A DNA stretch of 64,000 nt from Bisporella sp. PMI_857. Its lineage: Eukaryota > Ascomycota > Leotiomycetes > Helotiales > Helotiaceae. Of this stretch, positions 13,262-24,364 are shown piece by piece (positions within the stretch are counted from its first letter, which is position 1; each line of letters starts with the position of its first letter). The position numbers were made by a program, and so were the translations under genes. The notes beneath the pieces are model-generated. The model ran no database searches and was not told the origin of the DNA. It saw nothing but the letters and a program-made list of their open reading frames with translations. Location of the stretch: positions 620,001 through 684,000 of the forward strand of contig JAJSPD010000016.1 of NCBI GenBank assembly GCA_021307315.1, given 5' to 3'.

Positions 13262-14674
13262 ATGCCAGGCACAGCAAGCGAGAAAATTCGTGGATTAACA
13301 GCAGATGAACTGCAAGTCCTAGAGCGTGACGGTATCTTGGGGAATTCATCAAATGGACCAGATTGGAGGAAATTGGGCGCACTAATTATTCCCCCTAGTG
13401 TCGATGGTCGAAACTCTTCTGCCCCTGTGCAGTTCAAATACTTCGAGCGATCCGCAACAATGAGATTGGATATTCCTACTGATAATCAATCAGCTGCGGC
13501 ATTAGAGTGGATAGGCTTTACGCCTGAGACTGCGATGGCTTTGCAGGTGGCGTATAGTCATATACGGTCGCCCCTTATGTCCTTGATAGATTATGCCATT
13601 TCGTGTGTCCATCTGGATTACTATCTGTCTCCCGATTGCATAACACCTTTCTTGCGCGCCTCCCGCGACAAGAGGCTAGAAGTGATTGGCATTTCGCCAC
13701 AATTGCGAAAGGCAATTCTTGACTCAGAATTTCAGGACGTGTGCGACACGCAGACAGACCATTTCTGGGCTGTGGATAGCCTGAAAACTAACTACCGCGC
13801 TCTGGAGGAAATCTCTCTCCGGCTGAAGAATTATACGAAAGCGCACGGCTCATCTCCTAATAGCCCAAAGAACGAACAAACCCAACTATCACAACCGGGG
13901 TCCTTGTCTCCGGAAGATCTAGGTGATCCTCTGCCAGAAATAGAATCTTCCCTCGCAGACTATGGACTACGTCCACAAGTCTGCAGTGTTGTAGATACTG
14001 CTAGGCAAGATCTTCCAAACCACATTACGCTTTGGATGGCTAGAGCAGTGTTCGCAGCAGATTCGGTCGGCGAGCACTACCAATTATTTACAGAGAATGG
14101 ATCTGTTATACCAGATGAGCTCGGTTCGAAAATGGCAGGTTATGACTTCGGCGTTGAGGGAAAGAGACTTTTGGTCCTTTATGGAGAGCGAGACACGGCG
14201 GAGAAGTTTAGGCAATGGACCGCACGCAGATGCCCGGCCGTTGAGACACTGCTTGTGAAAGTGCAGCTACCCACAGCTTTCATCAATGGGCAGAGACAAG
14301 AGAATATCTACCCCTCGGCTGAATTTAAGGAGTATGTTTGGTATAGCAGAAATCCGCATATACTTGAAGAAGACAGAAGGACAGGTAGGGTTGATCGGTT
14401 TCAGAGGTTTCTTGAGGCTGGGCTTATTCAAGGACCTATTTGCCGAGCTGCACACCTTACACAGATACAAGTCAAGGGAACACAGATTCAAGGAGTAGCT
14501 AGGGAAGACGTGGAAACAGCACTGATTGCTGAAGATTTCATGGAGGCGTCCGACGACCACTTAGCTACTCAGTGGGTGTTCATAAATCAATCCAGCACCC
14601 CCGAAACACGCGAAGATTTCCCCGCAAAGTTGCACATAGAGATCTTTCCGCCTTCAGACAGCTGGAAGCGCTGA
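13262..14674 (+). CDS. Uncharacterised fungal protein, 470 aa
   Basis: This is a single uninterrupted frame with an ATG in good context (GTCAAGATGCC). I do not recognise the family. No signal peptide or membrane segment is visible. Residues 1-180 look globular with helical character. A Ser/Pro/Gln-rich linker (about 200-225) precedes a second globular part that contains GKRLLVLYGERDTAEKFRQW and an acidic, charged C-terminus. The balanced composition and length argue for a real gene rather than a chance frame. Function is unknown; it is likely cytosolic or nuclear. Confidence 0.75.
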   Translation: MPGTASEKIRGLTADELQVLERDGILGNSSNGPDWRKLGALIIPPSVDGRNSSAPVQFKYFERSATMRLDIPTDNQSAAALEWIGFTPETAMALQVAYSHIRSPLMSLIDYAISCVHLDYYLSPDCITPFLRASRDKRLEVIGISPQLRKAILDSEFQDVCDTQTDHFWAVDSLKTNYRALEEISLRLKNYTKAHGSSPNSPKNEQTQLSQPGSLSPEDLGDPLPEIESSLADYGLRPQVCSVVDTARQDLPNHITLWMARAVFAADSVGEHYQLFTENGSVIPDELGSKMAGYDFGVEGKRLLVLYGERDTAEKFRQWTARRCPAVETLLVKVQLPTAFINGQRQENIYPSAEFKEYVWYSRNPHILEEDRRTGRVDRFQRFLEAGLIQGPICRAAHLTQIQVKGTQIQGVAREDVETALIAEDFMEASDDHLATQWVFINQSSTPETREDFPAKLHIEIFPPSDSWKR

Positions 14675-15196
14675 TGAGCTGATGACTCAGAATTCATGAA
14701 CGCTGGATCCCGAATACTGGATAATCTTATCGAATCGGAATGTGATTGATGCATTGCCCTGGTTTTCCCTTAGACCGTGTTGTAACTATAGCGGTACTTC
14801 AGAAGATCACATTGCTGGATTCCTTACAAAGCGATAGAAAAATGAATATAAAATAATATCCTTGTCGTCTTCGGTCTAGATTCAGTTTATTTTGCCTTGT
14901 GAAAGATCATATTATTCAGGCTGCAATTTAGAGTGCTCAAAAATGCTTTGTTCGAGTCATCTTCAAAATCATGCGGCAAAGCCTAAACTCATAATAGTGA
15001 GAAATATATCGAGGAAGTAGTAGCAGTGATCACAAGGCACATTCGACGTACAACTTCTCTTGTTGCACCAAGTCAGCGCGTCCGCATGTAAGAGTGGGGA
15101 ACGTGTAACGTCATTCCTTCATCTTCACACAGCATATACACCACTTCCCCAAGTAATAAAATTAAGAAAAACTTTTGTGGAAAAGGCACACGCAAT
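14675..15196. other. Intergenic, nothing recognised
   Basis: AT-rich spacer between two plus-strand genes. It presumably contains the 3' end of the first and the promoter of the second; no element stands out. Confidence 0.4.
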
Positions 15197-16705
15197 ATGG
15201 GACTCTTGAACCTGCCAATTGAGATTCTCCACAATATAGTTGAGAGTTTCGGGGAGACTTTCCCCCATGACTTCGAAAGTCTTGCGACAACGTGCAAAGA
15301 TACCTACGCAGCAAGTGGAAAGTTTCTTGCAAAACACAATAGGCTAAGGAAACAGTACCGGCGCTTTGAATATGTTGATTTGGACAACGGACCCTATGAA
15401 GGCGAAGGGGAGGCCACGGCTGCCCGGTTGCTTTTTCATATTGCGATGGATCCTCAGATAGCGTACTATATCGAACATGCAGACTTCAAGTGGGACGACG
15501 CATTTGACGAGACGATGGCAGCCTTGATGGCAGAAAGCGGCGATAAGCTGAAGCGCCTGCTCCAAGAATCGCCATACTTGCAAGCCGCAGGGCAGGATCC
15601 GGAGGAATGGTACAAGGAGATCACGGAGATGGACCGCGACAACTATAGGTATAAATACCATGCATCGGTATTCCTGCTGACGCTGTTACCCAATGTGCGA
15701 GAACTAGCGCTGCCTGCCGTGTGGTTATTGGGCTTTCCCAATCCAGATCATCCCATGGAGACGGGGCCGGGAGCGCCTCTACTGGCGGTGCTAGACACGA
15801 TCCCGCTTAGAGCGAATGACCCCAAGGTCTCTGGCGCGGCGCTCTCGCATCTGGAGGCTATATATCCAAACGAAAGGTTTGCTTACCAGCAGAAGTGCTT
15901 CTTGGAAATCTACCAGCCGTTCCTGGCGATCAATTCGGTGCGAAGGTTCTTTGGTGGCGGGTGTATCGCCAGGGAACATGGCTTTAGACTAGAGTGGTTC
16001 ACTCCTCGATATAATGTTTACAGCTCAAACCTTACCCACGTAGAGCTGGGCTGTGCTTGCATCGACGCCACGGGCCTCGAGAGATTCGTCTCGCGTATCC
16101 CGGCCCTTAAATCACTGAGGTTTTCCTACGAGGCGAAACGGTGTGGACGTGGTCGTCGCTGGGATGCTGGCGCCGTCATGGCTGTGGTAGAGAAGGAAGC
16201 CGGCGGAACCCTGGAAGACCTTTCAATATCGGTCATATCAACATATGGCTCTACGGGTACTGGCATCGTCAGCATGCAAGGCTTCGCCAAGCTAAGAACC
16301 CTAGAGCTCGATATTCGATCGCTAAAGGGCCCTCCATATATCAGCGAGCCAGACCAATCGAACGAGCTAGATGGTCGCTTGAGAGATGGCCCCGCGGTAC
16401 CGCGCTTGGTGAACCTTCTTCCGTCGTCAATCGAGAGTTTGGAGTTGATTACTGATATGACTGATGAGAAAGCAGGATGCCTGCAAAAGCTTTTGAGGGA
16501 TTACAAGACGGAGAAGGAGGCGAGGCTCCCACACCTGTCACATTTTCTTATACGCGTTGAGGCTACTCCAGACGACGCGAATGGCCAAATGTGGAAAGCT
16601 ATAGTAGATGAGTTGCTTACGTTGAAAGAAGTATCGATTGGTCGACCTTTCGTGGTATTTGAAAAAGCTCATTGCTATGGAAAACTCTCTCGTGGGCTAA
16701 GATGA
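15197..16705 (+). CDS. F-box protein
   Basis: A 502-aa single-exon protein. The N-terminus, LLNLPIEILHNIVESFGE followed by FESLATTCKDTY, is a typical fungal F-box, the segment that binds Skp1 in SCF ubiquitin ligases. The rest (about 50-500) is a long substrate-recognition part with spaced hydrophobic segments (LTHVELGCACIDATGLERF, LEDLSISVIS, LRTLELDIRSL) suggesting degenerate leucine-rich repeats. It therefore probably recruits a protein for ubiquitination; the target is unknown. The start is the first ATG and leaves the F-box complete. Such genes are numerous and fast-evolving in fungi. Confidence 0.82.
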   Translation: MGLLNLPIEILHNIVESFGETFPHDFESLATTCKDTYAASGKFLAKHNRLRKQYRRFEYVDLDNGPYEGEGEATAARLLFHIAMDPQIAYYIEHADFKWDDAFDETMAALMAESGDKLKRLLQESPYLQAAGQDPEEWYKEITEMDRDNYRYKYHASVFLLTLLPNVRELALPAVWLLGFPNPDHPMETGPGAPLLAVLDTIPLRANDPKVSGAALSHLEAIYPNERFAYQQKCFLEIYQPFLAINSVRRFFGGGCIAREHGFRLEWFTPRYNVYSSNLTHVELGCACIDATGLERFVSRIPALKSLRFSYEAKRCGRGRRWDAGAVMAVVEKEAGGTLEDLSISVISTYGSTGTGIVSMQGFAKLRTLELDIRSLKGPPYISEPDQSNELDGRLRDGPAVPRLVNLLPSSIESLELITDMTDEKAGCLQKLLRDYKTEKEARLPHLSHFLIRVEATPDDANGQMWKAIVDELLTLKEVSIGRPFVVFEKAHCYGKLSRGLR

Positions 16706-18065
16706 ATGTGGTGCAATCATTTCGGTATTCATGATGATTGAGCGTATGATATCCTGTTGATATCACGTAATAATAGCCCGGTATGGAGTCAATGATTATA
16801 TTGTTGTTGTATGGTATCGGCTAGCTACTATAGAAAAAGTATTATATTGTATGCTAATATACGTCTTTTCTATAGAAGACCCACTTATTTTCTAAATAGG
16901 CTAGCTAACTAACTTTCTGACCTATCAGGAGTTTCCATTCCCTTTCGCTCTTTCTTGGATGCTACAGATATCGACATATGCCTTGGAAAGAAAAGAGTCG
17001 AAAGCGATAGAAACAATCACATATATGGATCTGCCCTCCATGGCACATTCTATCGAGACCGCCCTGCTACAAAACTAGCGTTTGTGGTGTCTGTCTTTCG
17101 CTGCCATTGCCGATAAATGATTCTAAGTATAAATAAGTAGATTTCGTGTTGTATGCGCTACGACATGAGTATGTTCGTTGATTTTTGGTATGGTCTTTGT
17201 AATTACTTGTTGCCAAAGACGCGGAACATAACAGAGTACCTCATCAAAGTAGTTGCAGTGGAAGCCCTGGTCAAATTTGGGGAGAGACCCCGCCGATATT
17301 CCAGTCTTGAGGTGGTGAAACGTCTTACCAGTATCTCAAGAATTCGACGAGGATCTCTTAGTCCAAATGAATCTAGTGACGTCTTTTTGGACACAACCAT
17401 CGGCGACGGCAGTTGGAAGCCTTGGACCGCATGAGAGATGGCTCTTTAGGCAGAGCACATATTGGCGTTCTAATGACATGATATTTCTCGTGATGCAGAA
17501 CGAAACCTGAGAGTCGCGGCGAGCATACACCAGGCGGATCTAGGATGACGGTTCTTCCCGCCGCTAGCCCTCCTCTTTGGCTCCTTGCAGGATCGGAGTC
17601 AACCAGAATACAGCTATATATCACGAATCAAAAACTCTTTGTTAGCATCTCTAGTGGCTCTATAATACGCCTAAACACTGGACGCATGTTCTCCTCTTGA
17701 TCTAGTCATCTTGTTATATCCCTGCCCAGATTTCGTTAAGACTCAGTAGTTTCATTTTAGTCGAGATTTCGAAATTCTTTGTCACCAAATGAATGATTTA
17801 ATTGTCATCAACAGGCAGGTTGCCAAATGCGTTCGAGCATGGAGGGTCAAGTAGACGGAACCCATTCCGGATATGGCGCTTTGTTCATGGTCAAAGACCA
17901 GCTTTAATTCCTTTTCCTTTATGAGATGCCCCAAAGGATCTTCATTCTACAGTATATTCTGGCCATCACACAATTGTCTTATATCAATAAAAAAGCTGTA
18001 CCAAGCTAAGTCAAGCCTGTCTCCTCGAGACAAATCACCTCGAAACTAAGCAAACTAAGTTTTAA
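16706..18065. other. Spacer, no gene recognised
   Basis: AT-rich downstream of the F-box gene. Open frames near 17150-17620 on both strands are short and unsupported. Confidence 0.45.
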
Positions 18066-19950
18066 ATGGCTCCTAAGAAAGAATCTAGCAGCCGCGCTGG
18101 CGGCCAAAGCACCAGCCCTCCCAGAAATCGCAGCGGCTTCGAGCGTTCACGAAGTTCCGTCTGTCAAAGTGTCAGCGGAAGCAGCGCCACGGGCGCTGCC
18201 CCGGCAACCCTAACACCCAAGCAAAACCGTGCCATCGCGCGTGGCCAATTCAAAAGGCTCAGCAAAGAGTGGCAGGGCCGAGTAGAAAACGCCATAAATT
18301 CCAAGGAGGATTATCCGATCGATAATGATCTCTGTAGACTGGATGGAGAAGATATTATCTCGCTAGCCTCGGCATTTATTGAGGATGTTGAATTCAGAGG
18401 AAAAAGGCAGAGTATCGAGCCGGCGATCGCTAACGCGTACTTGAAAGCTATCTGTCGCTATAGAAATGAGCAAGACGGGCGAACTACTGTGCTGGGATTC
18501 GGCACTGATGTTGCGGATTCACTACAGAATCCCGGCGCCAACGGTGTCATCGACACCTTGCAACCCCTCCTGGATCAAGAGGGCTGTAGCGGCGCGCAGT
18601 TCTTTGATTTGGACTATGTCTTCTTCATTCATGGGGTTGGCGGTATTGCCCACTATTCGCTATTGGGTGTTGCCCCAAAACATAATGCGATATTCTGGAT
18701 CGACGGAGGCGGGAGGGTTCTTCATAAGGATATTTCGCCGATGAGGGAGCTTATGTTAATCATTGGGCATAATACGATCTTGGCGGGTAAATCGACAGAC
18801 GGATGGGAAGTATTTTGCGATTTCGTGTTTGGGGAGGATGGCAGTCCGCCATGTAAGATCCAGGGAGACAGTCATAACTGTGGGGTATACTCGTTAACAA
18901 ATGCGCTGTGCTTTGCATTTGGATATGATAATATGTGTATCAAGTCGAAGTACTTGGATCGTGGTAAGTAGGATTGCTGAGCTCACAAATAGGTAATGGC
19001 TTACCAGTTCAATAGGCAAAAGGCGGCGTATGCTGGCAGAGCTCGATAATGCCGGATTTAGCCCACCCTTCAATTACCAACTCCTGCCTCTTGCGCCAAA
19101 AGGAGCCTGGGCGAGAACCTGGATCATGAACGATCTTGGTAGACCAGGCGGCGGGGAGATACGGTACAAAATAGACGAGGAAGGCGACCGCTTCTCTGAT
19201 GAAGAGGGTGAAAGTGAAATTTCATTTGCTGAGAGAGATGTATCGCCATCTGTTCAAGACGATGAGGATGAGGAGATTGAGTATTCCGATGGCCGACGTC
19301 TGAGAACAGGCGTTGGAAAGCGTCAGTGGAAAATGCCTCGAAAAGGTAATCCAAAAAAGAGCTCGTACGATAGAGGTCTTAGGGAAGAAAGACAACCTCT
19401 TCGCAATCCAGAAGGAAATTCAAAGAAGCACCTTGCTAAGAGAGTTAAAGGTAGTATGGAGAAGTGGCCACCGCAATTCAATCCCCAGACGTTTAAGAGA
19501 ACTACGGCGATATTTGAGGTGAAGAAGCCGTTGTTTGCGGAGCTAACAACCAAGGTCGAGCTAAAGCAGGCTTGCAGAGACCATGGGATAAAGAAATTTA
19601 CATGGTGGAGCGAGGGCCCGAAAGATCTCTTTAGGTGGTGGATGGAGCAGGAGATGGCAGAGAGAGAGGCAGTGGGCGAGGAGGGTGAAAAGACTGCAAT
19701 TCGAAGCAGGAAACCTAAAATAGCGGTGCATAATAAAAGCGCAAGAATGACTAGAAATGCTACCCGGAAAGCGGAAACCAAAAAGGGGCCTCGAGGGAAG
19801 AGAGAGAGCGTCGATCAATATGAAGAGCAGAAGCAACCAAGAAAGAAGACAAAGTCTGTTGCAGCGCGAGTAGAACAAAAGCCGAAAGCAGCAAGGAGAC
19901 AGACAGCGAAGGAATCCCTCGGCAAAGAGAACGAGAACTACAAAAGCTAA
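18066..19950 (+). CDS. C48-family (Ulp1-like) cysteine protease with basic tail
   Basis: Two exons encode 610 aa. A 52-nt intron at 18964-19015 (GTAAGT...AATAG) joins LDRG to KRRRMLAEL, and exons of 898 + 935 nt give 611 codons. The catalytic signature of the SUMO-protease fold is visible: H196 in IAHYSLLGV, D213 in IFWIDGGG, Q266 in KIQGDSHNC, and C272. The His-Asp spacing (17) and Gln-Cys spacing (6) equal those of yeast Ulp1. The family cleaves ubiquitin-like modifiers, usually SUMO, in the nucleus. Residues 1-50 are Ser-rich and disordered. The long C-terminal part (about 370-610) is strongly basic with KRK-type nuclear signals and an acidic patch (DDEDEEIEYSD). The tail is atypical for housekeeping Ulp1/Ulp2, so this may be a lineage-specific member; the substrate is unknown. 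Confidence 0.8.
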
Positions 19951-20418
19951 GCCAGGGCTAGCAAAGACTATGGAAAAGTCAAAGGGTACAGAGTTAACGT
20001 AGAAGAAAAGCCCAATCCCTAACGGCGCCAACGACACCATAGAAAACACAAGCTTCACAGCAAAATTAAAAAATTTATTAAAAATAAACTGCTGCAGCGA
20101 CGAAAACTGAGAGCCTGATTGAAATAGGGTTGCTTCAGATTATTCGTAGGGAGGAGCTCAAGATGGTTGTGAGTGAATCCTTTGTAAATTCATCATTATG
20201 ATGACGGTGAAGTACTGACCAAAACCTACTTGGGAGTAGAAGGTGCAATGTGAAGGCTGGGCTTAGATGGGAAGATACGATCTTAGGACTGACCATAGCT
20301 TTGCGGTCTATCAAAACATGAGCACCGAGTTCGATCTTGAAGTTTGTTTAATATTGAGGACATCTAAGGCTTCGACATTATTTTGTACATATTTGTCTAT
20401 GAGCAGATGTTTAGGCCG
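19951..20418. other. Convergent 3' spacer
   Basis: Short spacer between convergent genes, containing A/T-rich 3' ends. Nothing else seen. Confidence 0.4.
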
Positions 20419-22140
20419 TTAATCTCGTCGCGCAATGCTTTTGTGTAAAGTATGCTGTCTTATGAATACTGAACATATAAGTGCTAGAACCGCAAGTCCC
20501 AGAGCACTAAGGAACACGCCACTTAAGGCGCCGGCGAGGGATTCCAGAACACCTTGTTTCCATCCATCTGGGAGGTGATTTAGCTCATCGAATGAGTCTC
20601 GAATGCGCTGAATTTCTTCTTCCGCTCCTGGTTGATCCCCGAATCTTGAATACAGAGCTTTGACTAGTATATTTTGATAGACGGCACTAGCAATCGTGAT
20701 ACCGATTGTGGAACCTGTTGAACGAAAGGCATAGGTAGCGGAAGTCACGACAGCTTGATGATCGTGCGATACCGCACTAATGACTGCCAGAAGGGTAACT
20801 GTAAGCATACCGCCATAGCCCGTTCCTATCAGGAACAGGTAGATATAAGCTGGCCAGTCTGGAGTGGTGAAGGTCAAGGTAGAAAGAAAGCCAACCCCAA
20901 GGACAAGTGATACAAGAAGACCAAGAGCGAGGACCTTGTACTTTCCTGTTTTGTTCATGATGACACCAGATGCTAGCGATCCAAAGGATGCTCCAACAGA
21001 GGAGGGAATCAGATGTGTTCCGGCGGCTGTTGCGGAGAAACCAGCTACTTGATAGAAGATGGGAATGTAGAAAGCCACCATAAAAAGAACCATGGTCGCG
21101 AACCAGTTAGTCAGACAAGCCGCAGCTACAGTGCGATTCAGGAGTAGCTTAACAGGAATAACAGGTTCGGATGCGATATATGCCTCGATGTATATAAATC
21201 CGAGTAATGATATGAAGGATAGAGGTAGGGAGACGAGGACTAGAGGATGATTCCACTGTGAATTCATAATTAGCAGTTGTAAACCGTTGCTTTTTTCCGT
21301 ACATCTTAGATAAGGAATATTGGGGATATTTACTGGAACAACGTTTCCGCCTGAATTGAGGCCGAGGAGCAACAGTACTAGGGTAAGCACCAGAGTGAAA
21401 GCGCCCAAAAAGTCAACTCGAGAAAGCTTCGACTTCGCAGAATGCTTAGGAGGGATGTCAATCACGAAATAAACGATGATCGTAGAGGCGATGACAGGCG
21501 GAACCTGGGCGAGGAATGCCCAGCGCCAGCCCACAGTATCATTCATCCAGCCTCCAAAAAGCCCACCCAGTCCCGCGCCAGCTCCGAAGCACAGATTCCC
21601 CAGTCCCTGAACAATCCCTCTCTTCCTCAGCGGCACCAAATCCGAGCCCACGAATGTGCTAATCGCCATCAAGCCGCCTCCGCCCATGCCCGCAACCACC
21701 CTGCCAGCTATCATAACCCATTCTGACTTGGCCAGCCCGCAAATCAGGTTTCCGGCGGCGAAGAGGACGTTGCTGAGCACCAGGCCGCTTCTCCTGCTGA
21801 AGATGTCTGTCAGCCGTCCGGACAAGGGTTGGCACGCGGCATTGGCTATTAGATAAGCGGAGGCGAGCCAGGAAAGGAGGGAGAGCGAGTTGAAAGACGT
21901 GGAGATGGACGCGCTGAGGGTTGCGATGATGGTTGAATCCAAGGCTCCTAGGAAGACTCCGATCCACATACTCCCCAGGACGACGACAAGGCGTTTGTTA
22001 GAAGGCTCGTCGACGATGATGGTTTGCTCATTTGTTATCTGATCGGTTTGGGTCTGAGCAGCATTATGATCATCGTGGAGGAGCGGCGTTTCCTCATCTG
22101 CCCGCAGCACAGAGCCGTTAGAGGGGTTGTTGTTCGCCAT
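20419..22140 (-). CDS. MFS transporter, DHA2 type (vacuolar amino-acid/drug exporter-like)
   Basis: This is a proton antiporter-type membrane protein with about 14 predicted membrane segments. A soluble acidic N-terminus carries a possible dileucine-type sorting motif (EETPLL). Signatures include ALDSTIIATL in TM1, GRLTDIFSRRSGL (motif A), AGRVVAGMGGGGL (motif B) and GGLFGGWMNDTVGWRWAF (the DHA2 motif C region). It resembles the Vba/Fnx group that moves basic amino acids into vacuoles, but drug exporters look similar, so the substrate is open. A 78-nt stretch at 21256-21333 (GTAAAT...TTCACAG, with a CTAAT branch site) is open in frame but interrupts the conserved 'LNSGGN...WNHPLVLV'. It is almost certainly an intron. 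Spliced length is 547 aa; unspliced it would be 573 aa. Confidence 0.9.
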   Translation of the reverse strand: MANNNPSNGSVLRADEETPLLHDDHNAAQTQTDQITNEQTIIVDEPSNKRLVVVLGSMWIGVFLGALDSTIIATLSASISTSFNSLSLLSWLASAYLIANAACQPLSGRLTDIFSRRSGLVLSNVLFAAGNLICGLAKSEWVMIAGRVVAGMGGGGLMAISTFVGSDLVPLRKRGIVQGLGNLCFGAGAGLGGLFGGWMNDTVGWRWAFLAQVPPVIASTIIVYFVIDIPPKHSAKSKLSRVDFLGAFTLVLTLVLLLLGLNSGGNVVPVNIPNIPYLRCTEKSNGLQLLIMNSQWNHPLVLVSLPLSFISLLGFIYIEAYIASEPVIPVKLLLNRTVAAACLTNWFATMVLFMVAFYIPIFYQVAGFSATAAGTHLIPSSVGASFGSLASGVIMNKTGKYKVLALGLLVSLVLGVGFLSTLTFTTPDWPAYIYLFLIGTGYGGMLTVTLLAVISAVSHDHQAVVTSATYAFRSTGSTIGITIASAVYQNILVKALYSRFGDQPGAEEEIQRIRDSFDELNHLPDGWKQGVLESLAGALSGVFLSALGLAVLALICSVFIRQHTLHKSIARRD

Positions 22141-22832
22141 TAGGACTTTTTGTTAGGAGCGGACCAGAGGAAAGTGTTAAATTATACTCATTGTAAAGGA
22201 AAGAAGAATTATCCAACTCCGTGACAAACTCCACTGTGCTTACTCCGTAAGCAAAAGGTACTTGAAGTGAAAGTGGGATTCGATCACAAATTTTGTAGGT
22301 TCGAGTCCGATCTCCGGGCACTGGGAAGCATCTATGACGAAACCGGACAGAGCACCCACAGCGGTGATCTACAGTACTTTAGCCTCTACTGCTGCAAGCT
22401 ATTGTAAAAGTATATATCCTCAAATGCTTGACAAATATTGGCACAACAGGGCCGCCACGGCACGACCAATCGAACGAAGCGTGATTTATCTAACTGAGAC
22501 GTTCTTTGGGTTGTGGGTTCTGGTCAGCCTCAGGGATCTATTTATAATTGTGGCTTTACACCAATCAGTGCGCCAAAAAGTTTATCCTGAAGCTGAACAG
22601 CAACGCGTTGCCAAAGGCTGAGCCTCACTGTTGATTCTCTCTTCTTTTATGTACAATCTGCCTGACACTGACACTCGTTCTCTTCTACTCTTCTCACTCA
22701 TTCTCAACCCTACCCAGCTTGAGTAATTAATTGATCCTCTCTCCGCTAACCCTTCCCCTTTCTCAAGTCATCAGTACAGCAGGAGGAGCGACCTAAATTC
22801 CTACGGCTTGATCGGGGGAATCAAAACGCAAG
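22141..22832. other. Divergent promoter region with an isolated tRNA B-box-like motif
   Basis: The shared upstream region of the transporter (minus) and the MARVEL-type gene (plus). At about 22296 the string GGTTCGAGTCC matches a Pol III B box, but no acceptor stem or A box can be found upstream. CT-rich tracts lie at 22640-22760, typical of fungal promoters. Confidence 0.4.
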
Positions 22833-23812
22833 ATGTTGGAGTTCGAGATCCACCAATTCCAGAATATAAAAACAGGACTGCATGTTGCACAGGCTCTGTT
22901 CATATTCGTGTCATGGGCTATCGAAATAGCGGTGTTGAAGGATGGTAAAAGCAAAATTGACGGGCGGCCGGGTTGGCATTTTGGTCTGGTACGTTCCTAC
23001 ATCTCACAATTCCAAAAGCCTTGCCGCCTTTTCTCGTTCTTCCATCTCCAGACATCATGTTTTATCTTCGCCCTTCTAGGTATGGGATTTGCAGAAATTT
23101 CAACCGCTAACATGCCGGCGAATAGTGCTTCCTCACAATCCCAGCTATAATATACCTCGCCATGACGCCTCGATTTCCCAGAACGAGGAAATTCGCAAAC
23201 CCCTACGCAATGGCCACAGTTGACGGCGTCTTCTGCATCTTCTGGCTCAGCGCCTTCGCAGCAGTGGCAAACTGGAACGCGGCCGGGAAGTGCGGAGGTG
23301 CATGCAACCTCTCCAAGGCGGTTGTGGGGCTAGGGGTATTCATCTGGTTGCTATGGATAGGATCAACGTTCATGTCCCTGTACGCGGTATTCTACTACAA
23401 GCGAGAAGGATACCTGCCGGGAGCTTCGAGGGCGCCGACCAACGCAAACATGATCGACCCCGACAAGGACGCCTTCTCGACCGCTCCTCACGATGACGAG
23501 TATGCCCCCGTGCATAACGACGACCATGAGATTCCGATCCATAGCATGAATGGCCCGTTGGACTCGCATAGCTATAATCAGTCATCGCATACGTATCAAG
23601 GCCCTTCGGACATCGGTGCAGGGAACGCATATGATCCACCACAATATGGGGGGGCCTATGCACCACCCAGCGTAGGCGAGGATACAAGTTATTCGGGGTA
23701 CAATGATACGAGCTACGGGCGCCAGCAGGCTCCGGTTGTAGGGGATAATGGACGGGTGCACTTCCCGGACGGGAGGTACGATAATGTACCGGTGTTGGGG
23801 GATAGGCATTAG
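22833..23812 (+). CDS. MARVEL-domain-like membrane protein
   Basis: Three exons (22833-22988, 23052-23079, 23145-23812) encode 283 aa. The introns are 63 nt (GTACGT...CTCCAG) and 65 nt (GTATGG...CCCAG), and exons of 156 + 28 + 668 nt give 284 codons. Spliced, the first half reads as a four-helix membrane protein: TGLHVAQALFIFVSWAIE, then CFIFALLGAIIYLAMTPRF, then VDGVFCIFWLSAFAAVA with a Cys-containing loop (GKCGGACNLS), then VVGLGVFIWLLWIGSTF. This is the layout of fungal MARVEL proteins, which sit at the plasma membrane or in trafficking vesicles. The second half is a soluble Tyr/Gly/Pro/Asp-rich cytoplasmic tail. The 28-nt middle exon is easily missed. Confidence 0.83.
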
Positions 23813-24364
23813 AGGCGTTTGTTTCACGGGATTTCTAGGTTTTAATTGTGTTATAAGTATGGCTACGGTTATGATATCATAGAATAAACTCCTTATCAAT
23901 GGATCGCGGGATCCTCTTTAATATTTATGCCAGGGTTGCTGTCTCTCTGACGGAGCTTTTTGTCTCTTTCGCTCAGTGAAAATCTTCTCTACGAATGGGA
24001 CGCCAGTTTGATTTCAGAATAGCTTATGTGTAGTGGCGATACGGCTCATGCTATAGTATAGCTTGAATGATAGTTTACATCGAATATAGTGCTGGGGATG
24101 TAGGGCATCTTCAATGAGGAATGCAGTATCACGGGGCTAGAAGACAAATAAAGAATGTCCTATTCATCTATCATCTTAGCATATCACATATTCATTTCGT
24201 ATAACCCAACATCATCTCCAAATTTTGGCAAGGAAATTCGAATAGACAAACACAACCACAACGGCGCACTTAAGTCTTCGGTCTATGGTCTACCATGCAC
24301 GCAAGGCTTGACTTCAAGAACATCTCGCTCAACTCCCGTACGGTAATCGTGCGCTCGGAACTCC
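23813..24364. other. Convergent 3' spacer
   Basis: Spacer between convergent genes. AT-rich, no coding or repeat signal seen. Confidence 0.4.

Noticed and set aside
15344..15661. Antisense open frame in the F-box gene
   Set aside because: Shadow of the conserved plus-strand coding sequence.
22260..22325. tRNA gene
   Set aside because: Only the T-arm-like and 3' end resemblance exists. There is no complementary acceptor strand, D arm or A box upstream, and the T stem has a mismatch.
22334..22621. 95-aa plus-strand gene in the transporter/MARVEL promoter
   Set aside because: Short, no recognisable domain, no splice continuity with neighbours. It sits in a promoter between two well supported divergent genes.
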